DNA from: Sediminibacterium sp.
GTDB taxonomy: Bacteria > Bacteroidota > Bacteroidia > Chitinophagales > Chitinophagaceae
DNA: 64,000 nucleotides
Direction of reading: 5' to 3'
Assembly (NCBI GenBank): GCA_017537025.1
Contig: JAFWCB010000002.1
Span: 1-64,000 of the forward strand
The translations under genes were made by a program, and so were the position numbers. The notes beneath the pieces are model-generated. The model had not been told where the DNA came from and searched no databases. It saw only the letters and a program-made list of their open reading frames with translations. Of the stretch, positions 41,645-50,802 are shown one piece after another (position 1 is the first letter of the stretch; the number at the start of each line of letters is the position of its first letter).

Positions 41645-43069
41645 ATGGAAATAAGTTTGCTTTCGATTTTTTATTTAGTGGGTTCGGTAACATTTATTAT
41701 CGGATTAAAAATGTTATCGCATCCTGAAACAGCGCGTAAGGGTAATTTAATAGCTGCTGTTGGTATGGCGTTGGCTATTTTCGGCACTATATTTTTATAC
41801 AAGGATGGTGATAAGGGTTTGCATAATTATGCGTGGATATTTGCGGCTTTGGCTATAGGCACCTTGGTAGGTACCATAGCGGCTAAGAAAGTAAAGATGA
41901 CAGCCATGCCGGAAATGGTTAGTTTATTTAATGGGATGGGGGGGGCTTGTGCGGCATTGATATCTGTGATTGAGTTTCAGCATAATTTCAGGTTTTCGGA
42001 TACGCCCGGTTGGCATACAACTATTGGTATATCTATCGGTACCCTGCTTACTATTTTCGCAGGCTTAATCATTGGGTCTATTTCTTTTGCGGGGAGTATT
42101 ATTGCTTGGGGTAAATTGAATGGATCTATTAAAGACTTTTCGTTTAAAGGCCAACAAATCACTAATATTATTTTGTTCCTGGGTATACTTGTTGTATCGG
42201 GTTATTTAATAGCCTTTCTTAATTTCAATAATTACTATCTATTCTATGTTGTTTTGGTAGCGGCCTTGGTGTATGGCGTACTCTTTGTGTTACCTATTGG
42301 TGGTGCAGATATGCCCGTTGTAATATCACTGCTCAATTCATTCACCGGAGTTGCCGCCGCCTGCGGCGGCTTTTTGTACAATAATCAAGTGATGCTCACA
42401 GGAGGCATACTGGTTGGCGCCGCAGGAACCCTCTTAACCATTCTCATGTGCAAAGCTATGAACCGTAGCTTGCTGAATGTACTTATCGGTTCATTTGGCG
42501 GTAATGCCGCAGGTAATACCCAACAATCTATACAAGGCAGCTTTAAAGAAATTTCTCTTAGCGATGCCGCCGTTTGTATGGCCTATGCTAATAAAGTGAT
42601 CATTGTTCCCGGTTACGGATTGGCGGTAGCTCAGGCCCAGCATGTTTGTCACGAATTAGAAAAATTGCTGGAAGATAAAGGTGTTGAGGTAAGTTATGCT
42701 ATACACCCTGTGGCGGGAAGAATGCCCGGACATATGAACGTACTGCTTGCTGAAGCTGATGTGAATTACGATAAGCTCCAAGAAATGGAACAAGCGAATG
42801 ATCAATTTAAAAATACAGATGTAGTACTTGTATTGGGTGCTAATGATGTTGTTAATCCCGCTGCAAAAAATGATCCTGCTTCTCCTATTTATGGGATGCC
42901 TATCTTAGAAGTAGAACTTGCTAAAACAGTGATTGTAAATAAAAGAAGTATGAAACCAGGATACGCTGGTATTGAAAATGCACTTTTCTTTCAACCCAAA
43001 ACTTCTATGTTATTCGGTGATGCCAAGGCTGCTTTACAAAAATTAGTGGCAGAAATTAAAACCGTTTAA
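41645..43069 (+). CDS. pntB: NAD(P) transhydrogenase subunit beta
   Basis: Membrane and NADP(H)-binding subunit, 474 aa. The N-terminal two thirds has about nine helices, including VSLFNGMGGACAALIS and GADMPVVISLLNSFTGVAAAC; the C-terminal domain III (from about residue 300) binds NADP: VIIVPGYGLAVAQAQH (GYGxAxAQ), the IHPVAGRMPGHMNVLLAEA block, and VVLVLGANDVVNPAA. It converts the proton gradient into NADPH together with PntAA and PntAB. The coding sequence includes an unusually GC-rich hairpin followed by T5 (42353-42375). Confidence 0.96.
   Translation: MEISLLSIFYLVGSVTFIIGLKMLSHPETARKGNLIAAVGMALAIFGTIFLYKDGDKGLHNYAWIFAALAIGTLVGTIAAKKVKMTAMPEMVSLFNGMGGACAALISVIEFQHNFRFSDTPGWHTTIGISIGTLLTIFAGLIIGSISFAGSIIAWGKLNGSIKDFSFKGQQITNIILFLGILVVSGYLIAFLNFNNYYLFYVVLVAALVYGVLFVLPIGGADMPVVISLLNSFTGVAAACGGFLYNNQVMLTGGILVGAAGTLLTILMCKAMNRSLLNVLIGSFGGNAAGNTQQSIQGSFKEISLSDAAVCMAYANKVIIVPGYGLAVAQAQHVCHELEKLLEDKGVEVSYAIHPVAGRMPGHMNVLLAEADVNYDKLQEMEQANDQFKNTDVVLVLGANDVVNPAAKNDPASPIYGMPILEVELAKTVIVNKRSMKPGYAGIENALFFQPKTSMLFGDAKAALQKLVAEIKTV
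42353..42375 (+). other. Terminator-like hairpin inside pntB
   Basis: gccgccgc ct gcggcggc is an eight-pair palindrome followed by ttttt, within the codons for FTGVAAACGGFLYN. It has the form of an intrinsic terminator but lies in the middle of a conserved gene. Confidence 0.6.
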
Positions 43070-43070
43070 A

Positions 43071-44417
43071 ATGGCTTTGCCTCCAGCACTGCTAACCTCT
43101 TTAGCTAAAGCACCGGGCTTTATCCAAGCCGATTTTGAAGCTGTACATGCAGCTGAAGATCAAGTTATTTCTATTAGGAAAAATCCTGCAAAGCAAGCCG
43201 TTATTCATGCCGATTTAATTGATAGTGCAGTTCCTTGGTGCCCTCATGGTTACTACTTACAAGAGCGGCCAATATTTACAGCAGATCCGTTATTTCATGC
43301 CGGTGCTTATTATGTTCAGGAAGCAAGTAGCATGTTTTTATGGCATATTCTTAACGCTGTTTTTGGCGCAGATACCGAAAATAAAAAAGTACTTGATCTT
43401 TGTGCGGCCCCTGGCGGGAAAACAACCTTACTACTCAGCTATTTTACCGATGGTTTGGTAGTAGCCAATGAAAGTATAAAAACAAGGGCTTCTATTCTGG
43501 TAGAAAACACCACCAAGTGGGGTATGGATAATGTAGTGGTAACAAATAATGATCCGTCTCACTTTCAAAAACTACCGGCATTCTTTGATCTTATTGTAGT
43601 GGATGCTCCTTGTAGCGGTAGTGGCTTATTTCGTAAGGATCCATCTGCTGTGGAAGAATGGAGTACCGATGCTGTTATACACTGCAGTGCCAGGCAGGAA
43701 AGAATTCTGGCAGATATACTGCCAGCGTTGACAGAACAGGGATTATTGGTTTATTCAACCTGCTCTTATTCTGTAGAAGAAAACGAAATGATAGCCGAAT
43801 GGCTGATTCATAAAATGGATATGGAGCCAGTTTTTATTCCTGTAGACCCAACATGGAATATTGTAGAAACAGCACCCAATGGTTTTAGATTTTATCCTAA
43901 CAAATTAAAAGGGGAAGGTTTTTTTATAGCTGTATTTCGAAAGAAAAATAAAGCAATTTATAACACTATTGCTGAGCATAAACTAACTTTTCTGAATAAT
44001 ACAGAGAAACAGGCCGTAGATCAATTTTGTAGTTTGTCTGATCAGTATGTTTACTTTAAAAATCAGGAAACTATACGGGTTTTTAATACTCATTTTCAAC
44101 AGGCTTTACAACAACTGGCCGCTAATCTGTATATCAAAAAAGCAGGTATTGCCATGGGAGCGTTAAAGGGGAAGGATTTGGTGCCAGCACACGATTTTGC
44201 ACTAGCCAATTTTGATAAGGATACCGTTCAGCAAGTTGCATTAGATGCGTTAGAGGCAATGGATTATTTACGTAAAAAAGATTTTGCTGTTGAAGGACCG
44301 AAGGGTTGGGTACTATTTACTTATCAGAATCTGGGTCTTGGCTGGGCTAAATTATTATCCAATAGACTAAATAACTATTATCCCTCAGCCTGGAGAATAC
44401 GAAAAGATAGTTTTTAA
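43071..44417 (+). CDS. RsmB/RsmF (NOP2/Sun) family RNA cytosine-C5 methyltransferase
   Basis: SAM-dependent enzyme methylating C5 of cytosine in rRNA or tRNA, 448 aa. Motif I is LDLCAAPGGKTTLL (about residues 110-123), the catalytic motifs are VVDAPCSGSGLFRKDP (motif IV, with the PC pair) and YSTCSYSVEENE (motif VI, with catalytic Cys), and a C-terminal region ending WRIRKDSF looks like the PUA-type extension of RsmF. It starts 1 nt after pntB and likely shares its transcript. RsmF-like rRNA methylation is the most probable role. Confidence 0.92.
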   Translation: MALPPALLTSLAKAPGFIQADFEAVHAAEDQVISIRKNPAKQAVIHADLIDSAVPWCPHGYYLQERPIFTADPLFHAGAYYVQEASSMFLWHILNAVFGADTENKKVLDLCAAPGGKTTLLLSYFTDGLVVANESIKTRASILVENTTKWGMDNVVVTNNDPSHFQKLPAFFDLIVVDAPCSGSGLFRKDPSAVEEWSTDAVIHCSARQERILADILPALTEQGLLVYSTCSYSVEENEMIAEWLIHKMDMEPVFIPVDPTWNIVETAPNGFRFYPNKLKGEGFFIAVFRKKNKAIYNTIAEHKLTFLNNTEKQAVDQFCSLSDQYVYFKNQETIRVFNTHFQQALQQLAANLYIKKAGIAMGALKGKDLVPAHDFALANFDKDTVQQVALDALEAMDYLRKKDFAVEGPKGWVLFTYQNLGLGWAKLLSNRLNNYYPSAWRIRKDSF

Positions 44418-44433
44418 ATGCTAATTTTACGGC

Positions 44434-45528
44434 ATGCCACGTAAACCCTTATTGTTTGCCTTATTGTTAGCCATTAGTTTGTATGGCTATGCGCAAGATA
44501 AATTGGTAATTGCCGGTAATCCGGGTGATTTTTATACTACCCATATCGTTTCAGAAAAAGAATCATTATACAGTATCGGTAGAGCCTACGTAATAGGCCC
44601 CAAACAAATAGCCAATTATAATCATATCAATCTAAATGATATACTACCCATTGGTTATACATTGAGGATTCCACTAACGGCTGCAAATTTCTCTAGTAAT
44701 AAGGCCAATGATAATGATGAACCGGTGTATCATGTTGCGCAGAAGGGCGACAATTTATTTAAGCTTAGTCAACGTTATAATAAAGTAAAAATTAGTTTGT
44801 TAAGGGAATGGAACGATTTGAGAACAGATAATGTAAAAAGTGGACAAGCTATTATTGTAGGATATATTCCCTCGCCTAAGCTTACACAAGCTATGGCTAC
44901 TGATCCTAATCAAGTATTTGTAAAGCCACCGGTAGTTACAAAACCTACAGATCCTTCCCGAACACCTCTTGATCATCCTAATGTATTGGATGCTAAAAAA
45001 GATGGATCCAGAGAAGTGAAAGGAGAAATGAAACCCCTTACGGATGATCAGATTATGGCGTTGCGAGAGGCAGAGTTCAAAGCTAAAAGAGATGCGCAAG
45101 AGTCATTAGATAAAATGCCCCCGGTAATTGCCGGACCGTTACCCAAAGATCCACCCACGGAATTTAAAACACCGGATGCAGATCTAAGCTATTCTCCCAA
45201 ACAAAATGATGAAGGATATTTTGCACTTTTATTTCCAGTAAATGATGGTAGTAAATCATTCAAGTCGGATGCCGGTGTGGCAAGTACTTTTAAAACGAAT
45301 AGTGGATTAACAGACCGAAAATTTTACGTGTTGATGAATGATGTATTGCCGGGCACCATCGTGCGCATTGTGGCGCCTAATAATAAATCAATTTGTGCAA
45401 GGGTATTGGGTGGGTTACCAAGTATCAAGAATGGCCCCTCCTTATTATTGAGAATGAGCACACCTGCTGCAGCAGCACTGGGAATAAAGGAAAGCAGTTT
45501 TACCGTAACTATCAGTTATGCGCAATAG
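44434..45528 (+). CDS. LysM-domain cell-wall protein
   Basis: Exported protein of 364 aa. A signal peptide ends near YGYAQ. Two LysM modules bind peptidoglycan: HIVSEKESLYSIGRAY...GYTLRIPL (about residues 38-85) and YHVAQKGDNLFKLSQRY...GQAIIVGY (about 98-143). A charged, proline-rich linker (about 150-245) leads to a C-terminal domain (about 255-364: YFALLFPVNDG, FYVLMNDVLPGTIVRIVAP) that resembles a double-psi beta-barrel, as in RlpA-like lytic proteins, but lacks an obvious catalytic residue set. It probably acts in the periplasm or at the outer membrane. Confidence 0.85.
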   Translation: MPRKPLLFALLLAISLYGYAQDKLVIAGNPGDFYTTHIVSEKESLYSIGRAYVIGPKQIANYNHINLNDILPIGYTLRIPLTAANFSSNKANDNDEPVYHVAQKGDNLFKLSQRYNKVKISLLREWNDLRTDNVKSGQAIIVGYIPSPKLTQAMATDPNQVFVKPPVVTKPTDPSRTPLDHPNVLDAKKDGSREVKGEMKPLTDDQIMALREAEFKAKRDAQESLDKMPPVIAGPLPKDPPTEFKTPDADLSYSPKQNDEGYFALLFPVNDGSKSFKSDAGVASTFKTNSGLTDRKFYVLMNDVLPGTIVRIVAPNNKSICARVLGGLPSIKNGPSLLLRMSTPAAAALGIKESSFTVTISYAQ

Positions 45529-45533
45529 TATGT

Positions 45534-46136
45534 ATGAATTTTTTTGATATACTCACTTATTCAGGAACTTTTGTTTTCGCTATAACAGGTGCTATCAAAG
45601 CGCGTACGCAACAAATGGATATTTTTGGAGGGGCTGTATTAGCTTTTGCTACAGCCTATGGTGGTGGTACAATCCGCGATTTATTAATTGGTATAAGACC
45701 GGTTAATTGGATTAACGATTATATTGCACTAGCACTTGTATTTAGTGCTGTTGTTATTACTTTCCTGATCAAAGGGAATATCCATCAGTATAAAAGAATG
45801 ATTTTTATCACGGATGCCATTGGGTTAGGTTTATTTACAGCAGCAGGAATTAGTATTAGTTTGCAGCATGGTGTAAATGCAGTTTATGCGTTAATAATGG
45901 GAATTATTTCAGCTACTTTTGGTGGCGTTATTGCAGATATTTTACGTAATGAAGTGCCTGATCTTTTAAAGCGCGGTGAATTATATGCAACTGCTTGTTT
46001 TATTGGCGGCGCCTTTTTTTTATTGGGTCGGCCACATATTATTAATGAAAAAGTAAACCTTGGCATTTGTGTATGTGTAATCGTGATCATTAGGATTATT
46101 TCCAAGTACAGGCGATTAACACTGCCGCAGATCTAA
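45534..46136 (+). CDS. TRIC-type cation channel family protein (UPF0126/YadS)
   Basis: Inner-membrane protein of 200 aa with seven hydrophobic helices arranged as two repeats, each with the glycine-rich motif of the bacterial TRIC family: FAITGAIKARTQQMDIFGG...AYGGGTIRDLLIG (residues 13-57) and LFTAAGISISLQHG...SATFGGVIADILRNE (about 100-140). The start is ATG 45534; the open frame extends further upstream but that part overlaps the LysM gene. Likely a potassium or other monovalent cation channel. It overlaps the fmt stop by 4 nt (convergent). Confidence 0.9.
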   Translation: MNFFDILTYSGTFVFAITGAIKARTQQMDIFGGAVLAFATAYGGGTIRDLLIGIRPVNWINDYIALALVFSAVVITFLIKGNIHQYKRMIFITDAIGLGLFTAAGISISLQHGVNAVYALIMGIISATFGGVIADILRNEVPDLLKRGELYATACFIGGAFFLLGRPHIINEKVNLGICVCVIVIIRIISKYRRLTLPQI

Positions 46137-47074
46137 TAATTTGAAACTAGCTGATAGCCTCTTAAAAAATCTTCCGTCGTCATTCTTTTCTTTCCAGCCA
46201 ATTGTATATCGGTTGCATGAATATATCCATCCAATGATTTGAATTTAATGTAAGTTTTGCCATCTGTAATCATGGTGCCCGGTTCTCTTGTATCAGTAAT
46301 TATTTCTTTTTTTGCCCTAAATATTTTTAATACGTTCTCTTGTAAGAAAGTGAATGCACCAGGAAATTCTGCTAAACCCCTAATATGGTTATAAATATTG
46401 ATACAAGGCTGATGCCAGTTAATTTCACAATCTTTCGTAAAGATCTTTGGCGCATGTTTATCTATGGGAGAAAAGCTTTGTGGTTTTTCTTCCAAACTAT
46501 TTGTGGCTAAAGCTTTAATGGTTTGTATTAATAAGCTGGCACCTAATTCTTTCATCCGATCATGTACCGAGCTTGCCGTTTCGTCGGGAGCAATAGACAT
46601 AGATTCCTGCATCAAAATATTGCCGGTATCTATTTGGTGCTGCAGCTTAAAAGTGGTTACACCTGTTTTTGTTTCACCATTCATTACAGCCCGGTTTATA
46701 GGTGCTGCCCCCCTGTAGTCTGGTAATAAAGAACCATGTACATTAATGGTACCTAGTGGCGGCATATTCCAAACAAGTTCCGGTAACATACGAAAAGCTA
46801 CTACTACTTGCAAATCGGCTTGTAAATTTTTTAATTGCCCAAGAAATTCAGGATCTTTCAGTTTTTCAGGTTGAAGTACTAACAACTGCTGTGATACGGC
46901 ATATTGTTTTACAGCACTTTGCTGTATTTTCATTCCCCTACCGGCAGCTTTATCGGGTGCCGTAATTACGCCAACTATGCTACAACCGGCTTCTACCAAG
47001 GCTTTTAGAGAAGCTACCGCAAAATCGGGTGTGCCCATAAAAACGATCCGCAATTCCGTAAACGACTTACTCAT
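46133..47074 (-). CDS. fmt: Methionyl-tRNA formyltransferase
   Basis: Formylates initiator methionyl-tRNA, 313 aa. Catalytic region INVHGSLLPDYRGAAPINRA (about residues 108-127, with Asn, His and the SLLP loop) and the Asp of LQHQIDTGNILMQ; N-terminal IVFMGTPDFAVASL (about 10-23) is family-specific. The C-terminal OB-like domain (about 210-313) binds tRNA. A perfect TAnnTTTG box lies only 5 nt before the start codon, so the transcript may be leaderless or nearly so. Confidence 0.97.
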   Translation of the reverse strand: MSKSFTELRIVFMGTPDFAVASLKALVEAGCSIVGVITAPDKAAGRGMKIQQSAVKQYAVSQQLLVLQPEKLKDPEFLGQLKNLQADLQVVVAFRMLPELVWNMPPLGTINVHGSLLPDYRGAAPINRAVMNGETKTGVTTFKLQHQIDTGNILMQESMSIAPDETASSVHDRMKELGASLLIQTIKALATNSLEEKPQSFSPIDKHAPKIFTKDCEINWHQPCINIYNHIRGLAEFPGAFTFLQENVLKIFRAKKEIITDTREPGTMITDGKTYIKFKSLDGYIHATDIQLAGKKRMTTEDFLRGYQLVSNY

Positions 47075-47078
47075 GCGC

Positions 47079-47086
47079 CAAAGGTA
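47079..47086 (-). promoter_or_regulatory. Bacteroidota -7 box of fmt
   Basis: Minus strand TACCTTTG, perfect TAnnTTTG, 4 nt before the fmt ATG. Confidence 0.6.
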
Positions 47087-47108
47087 ATAGCATAAAGTTC
47101 ATGAAGCA

Positions 47109-48365
47109 TTATTCAAAATCGGGGTAGAGTAAATATTTTTTCCTTATTTTTTTAAAGGCAGTTATGCCCGGCTGCCAGCTTGCTTTAATGTCGGTAGCTG
47201 TTTTACCTGCTTTTAATTGCTCCATCAGTTGATTACTGCCTGCTAATTTATTAAAGAAATAATCGGTTGGCTTACCGCTCTTAGGTCTCAAAAAGAAGCT
47301 ATCTTTTTGTGGAAATAAACGATAAGCTTCCACCAAATAATCGATGCGTATACCTGTTTTAAGCGAGGCTAAAACCTTACTGGGATTATCCCAAATATTC
47401 CAACCATAACTCAATTGATTTTTCAATTTAGGTTCTTTAGCACCATCACGTGAAATAGGTGTGAACGCATAGAGGGTATTCGGCAGGGTAGGATGTCCAA
47501 AAATAGAGAATGGATGCTCGGTTCCTCGTCCCTCACTCAATACCGTTCCTTCAAAATAACAAGTACTACCATACCAGTAAACCGCAGCCATATCCGGTAA
47601 ATTAGGTGAAGGCTTAACAGGTAAGTTGTACAAACTTTTATGCGTGTAGTTAGCACATTTGATAACTTGAAAATGAAAAGGGGTATCGGCACTATTGTGT
47701 GCACGTTGATAAAATTCGTATTGTTTGTTGGCCTCTTTACTTAACCATTGCTCACCCGCAATCATCATGGCATATTCTGCGATTGTCATGCCGTATACAA
47801 CGGGTATTGGTTGCATGCCAATAAAACTTTTATAAGCCGTGTCTAAAATAGGGCCATCTACATAAAATCCGTTCGGATTAGGACGGTCGAGAATAATCAA
47901 AGGCTTTTTGTTTTCAAAAGCGGCCTCCATATATTCTTGTAAGGAGGAAATAAAAGTATAATAACGCACACCAACATCCTGGATATCGAATAGCATGATA
48001 TCTACATCGGCTAAATCTTCTGCACTGGGGCGTCGTTTCTTACCATATAAAGAAATAACCGGTATGCCAGTGGCCGGGTCGTTATAGTTATCAATTTTTT
48101 CTCCTGCATCTGCTGTTCCCCTAAATCCATGTTCAGGGCCAAAGGCTTTGGTTATTTTAATACCTAGTTTTACAAGACTGTCTACTAAATGGGTGTTACC
48201 GATAGTAGCAGTATGATTGGCAAAAACAGCCACCCGCTTTCCTTTTAGCATGGGCACATATACGGATGTGCGATAGGCAGCCGGTAATACCGATGTTTGG
48301 GTATTTTGGGCAATCAGAAAAATAGGGCTAAAGGCTACAAAAAGCAATACGCATAACTTTTTCAT
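47109..48365 (-). CDS. Exo-beta-N-acetylmuramidase NamZ-type protein (DUF1343)
   Basis: Exported peptidoglycan-recycling enzyme of the NamZ (DUF1343) family, 418 aa. Signal peptide ends near FLIAQ. Conserved stretches: RVAVFANHTATIGNTHLVD (about residues 44-62), FGPEHGFRGTADAGEKI (about 76-92), VPVISLYGKKRRPS, MLFDIQDVGVRYYTFISSLQ (about 132-151), LDRPNPNGFYVDGP and GRGTEHPF. These are the family's core blocks with candidate catalytic Glu in PEHGFRG. It removes MurNAc from muropeptide sugar ends. It is divergent from the FKBP gene. Confidence 0.92.
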   Translation of the reverse strand: MKKLCVLLFVAFSPIFLIAQNTQTSVLPAAYRTSVYVPMLKGKRVAVFANHTATIGNTHLVDSLVKLGIKITKAFGPEHGFRGTADAGEKIDNYNDPATGIPVISLYGKKRRPSAEDLADVDIMLFDIQDVGVRYYTFISSLQEYMEAAFENKKPLIILDRPNPNGFYVDGPILDTAYKSFIGMQPIPVVYGMTIAEYAMMIAGEQWLSKEANKQYEFYQRAHNSADTPFHFQVIKCANYTHKSLYNLPVKPSPNLPDMAAVYWYGSTCYFEGTVLSEGRGTEHPFSIFGHPTLPNTLYAFTPISRDGAKEPKLKNQLSYGWNIWDNPSKVLASLKTGIRIDYLVEAYRLFPQKDSFFLRPKSGKPTDYFFNKLAGSNQLMEQLKAGKTATDIKASWQPGITAFKKIRKKYLLYPDFE

Positions 48366-48444
48366 AATATAGCTTAAAGCGGGAAGATAAATAAAATAGT
48401 TCGCAGGCTCAGAGATGGGTTGTACTTTCGCCGAAATTTATTGT

Positions 48445-48897
48445 ATGCAACAAGCTAAAAAAGGGGATAAAATAAAAGTACATTACCACGGTAAACTTAC
48501 TAACGGAAATACATTCGATTCATCGGAAGGCCGCGAACCACTTGAGTTTGAAATTGGCGGAGGAATGGTAATAGCAGGTTTTGATGAAGGTGTAACAGGT
48601 ATGGTAATAGGCGAAAAGAAAACGATCCATATCCCATTCGATCAGGCTTATGGCCCTAAGCAAGAAGAAATGATCATGGAGTTTCCCAAAGATAAATTTC
48701 CACCGGATATGACCCCTGAAGTGGGTATGCAACTCAATATGAGCAATGGCTCCGGACAAAATTTTCCGGTAACCATTGCTGCTGTTAAAGAAGATGTTGT
48801 GGTTTTAGATGCGAATCATCCGCTAGCTGGCCAAGACCTGATCTTTGATCTAGAGCTCGTAGCTATCGATGCTAAGTCGATGATTATTATGCCTTAG
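48445..48897 (+). CDS. FKBP-type peptidyl-prolyl isomerase (SlyD-like)
   Basis: Prolyl isomerase of 150 aa. FKBP core split by an insert-in-flap domain as in SlyD: KIKVHYHGKLTNGNTFDSSEGRE (about residues 9-31), FEIGGGMVIAGFDEGVTGM and then the IF domain from about 65 to 120, with the C-terminal strand LAGQDLIFDLELVAI. No His-rich metal tail. I place the start at ATG 48445: a TAnnTTTG-like box (TACTTTCG, 48423-48430) lies just upstream, inside the longer frame that begins at 48415. It converges with the next gene, overlapping by 11 nt. Confidence 0.9.
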   Translation: MQQAKKGDKIKVHYHGKLTNGNTFDSSEGREPLEFEIGGGMVIAGFDEGVTGMVIGEKKTIHIPFDQAYGPKQEEMIMEFPKDKFPPDMTPEVGMQLNMSNGSGQNFPVTIAAVKEDVVVLDANHPLAGQDLIFDLELVAIDAKSMIIMP

Positions 48898-49441
48898 GCT
48901 TTCTATTGAGCCACCAGCCAAGCCACAATCCGGTTAGGCCCCACATCGCTATACAATCGATCAGGAATGCTCTTATATCGAAGAGTTTGTACCAAATATG
49001 ACTGGTATAGGCACTATTGAGGTATACAATTATGCCCAGTATCAAAGATGTGGTTAGCGTTGTGCTAAAACTGTTATTGCCGAATTTGCCTATTATCCAA
49101 ATCAATAGCCAGGCAAGAATAATATTTGTTATTAATCCACGTGCCATGTTCAATCCCATATTGTACTCTAGAGCGCTATGATATTGTATAATAGCCCAAG
49201 GTTTACCTATTGATTTTTCAGTTAGCTTTTCCATGTCTTCGAAAGAAGTACCTGCAGGAGCGGTGGGTAAAAAATATCCTCCCTCTTTTTCTAAGTTAGC
49301 CGATAAAACCTGTAAAATCGTGTCCTGCTTAGCTGTATAACCTTGTGCAGGTAAGTGTAAGTTTAGGGCTGTCCATGAAGCAAATTGCCACATAAACAAG
49401 ATAATGCCGCCTACAAGGGCGCCAACAATCGTTTTTTTCAT
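48887..49441 (-). CDS. Four-helix membrane protein of unknown function
   Basis: Not recognised. The 184-aa protein has an N-terminal membrane anchor (TIVGALVGGIILFMWQFASW), a soluble stretch of about 80 residues, and three further helices (LITNIILAWLLIWIIG, TTLTTSLILGIIVYLN and DCIAMWGLTGLWLGWWL). Weak resemblance to small Bacteroidota inner-membrane proteins without assigned role. The stop overlaps the FKBP gene by 11 nt. Confidence 0.7.
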   Translation of the reverse strand: MKKTIVGALVGGIILFMWQFASWTALNLHLPAQGYTAKQDTILQVLSANLEKEGGYFLPTAPAGTSFEDMEKLTEKSIGKPWAIIQYHSALEYNMGLNMARGLITNIILAWLLIWIIGKFGNNSFSTTLTTSLILGIIVYLNSAYTSHIWYKLFDIRAFLIDCIAMWGLTGLWLGWWLNRKPKA

Positions 49442-49533
49442 TGTGGGTTGTTTTTGGTTGCTGAAATATACATATTATATCCTGAATTTGCAAGCATTTA
49501 GAACACATATCTTAGCTTCTTAAAAAAACTATT

Positions 49534-50772
49534 ATGAGTAGTTTGGTAAACCGCTTTATACGTTATGTACAAATGGATACTCAGAGCGATCCTCATGCTA
49601 ATACATTCCCTTCTACCCCAAAACAGAAAAAATTATCTCATTTATTAGTTACAGAATTGTTAGCCATGGGGGTTGAAGATGCACATACGGATGAATTTGG
49701 ATATGTGTACGCTACTATCCCCGCTAATACCAATAAAAATGTTCCTGTGATTTGTTTTTGTAGCCATATTGATACCGCCCCTGATTGCAGCGGAACCAAT
49801 GTAAAACCAATATTACATAGAAACTATAACGGATTACCCCTTGTATTACCCGATGATCCTACGCAAGTCATAACCATGGAAGCATATCCTTATTTGCATA
49901 ATCATCTGGGGAAAGATATCATTACCGCTAGTGGCAAAACCTTATTAGGGGCCGATGATAAAGCAGGTGTAACGATTATTATGGAAATGGTAAAATGGTT
50001 ACAGGAAAATCCTTCTGTTAAACATGGCATGATTAAAATTTTATTTACACCTGATGAAGAAGTAGGAAATGGTACGGCAAAACTTGATCTGCAAAAACTC
50101 GGGGCAAATTATGGATATACCTTAGATGGTGGATCACTGGGTAGTTTTGAGGATGAAACTTTTAGTGCTAATGGACTTACCATAAGTATTGAAGGTATAA
50201 TTGCGCATCCCGGCTATGCAAAAGGCAAAATGATTAATGCACTTAAAATTGCCGGGGAGATTTTGGCTGCCTTACCTAAAGATCGGTTAGCACCAGAAGT
50301 TACCGACCAAAAATTAGGATTTATTCATCCTATTCGAGTAGAAGGGTTGGCAGAAAAAGCAACGATCGAATTTATTATTCGTGATTTTGATACAGCACAG
50401 TTAGCTCTGCACGAAGCATTAATAAAAGATATTACCAAAGCTGTGATAAAAAAATATCCCGGAGCTAATTATAATGTTACTGTGGTTGAGCAATATAGAA
50501 ATATGAAAGAAATTTTGATTCAACATCCACTTGTAGAAGCCAATGCACGGGAAGCCTATAAGCGCTCAGCAATCCCTTTTATAAAAGAACCGATCCGGGG
50601 TGGAACCGATGGTAGCCGGTTGAGTTTTATGGGATTACCTTGTCCGAATATCTTCACCGGTATGCAAGCCATACATAGCAAGCATGAGTGGGTAGGCGTT
50701 AGCGATATGGAAGCTGCTGTGAAAGTTTTAACAGAATTGGTACAAGTTTGGGAACAAAACACAACTAATTAG
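49534..50772 (+). CDS. pepT: Peptidase T (tripeptide aminopeptidase)
   Basis: Zinc-dependent tripeptidase of the M20 family, 412 aa, usual length. Metal-binding and catalytic motifs: FCSHIDTAPDCSG (His and catalytic Asp, about residues 75-87), the LGADDKAGVTIIMEM block (Asp, about 140-155), TPDEEVGNG (Glu-Glu, about 174-182), and the final IHSKHEWVGVSDM (His). The dimerisation lid between about 205 and 300 is normal. Cytosolic. It precedes the SPFH-ExbB-ExbD genes by 30 nt. Confidence 0.96.
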   Translation: MSSLVNRFIRYVQMDTQSDPHANTFPSTPKQKKLSHLLVTELLAMGVEDAHTDEFGYVYATIPANTNKNVPVICFCSHIDTAPDCSGTNVKPILHRNYNGLPLVLPDDPTQVITMEAYPYLHNHLGKDIITASGKTLLGADDKAGVTIIMEMVKWLQENPSVKHGMIKILFTPDEEVGNGTAKLDLQKLGANYGYTLDGGSLGSFEDETFSANGLTISIEGIIAHPGYAKGKMINALKIAGEILAALPKDRLAPEVTDQKLGFIHPIRVEGLAEKATIEFIIRDFDTAQLALHEALIKDITKAVIKKYPGANYNVTVVEQYRNMKEILIQHPLVEANAREAYKRSAIPFIKEPIRGGTDGSRLSFMGLPCPNIFTGMQAIHSKHEWVGVSDMEAAVKVLTELVQVWEQNTTN

Positions 50773-50802
50773 CTATTATCTTTAAACATTAAATAAAAAA
50801 TC

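Noticed and set aside
45393-45533. Upstream extension of the TRIC-family gene
   Set aside because: Lies inside the LysM gene in another frame; the channel helix begins at ATG 45534.
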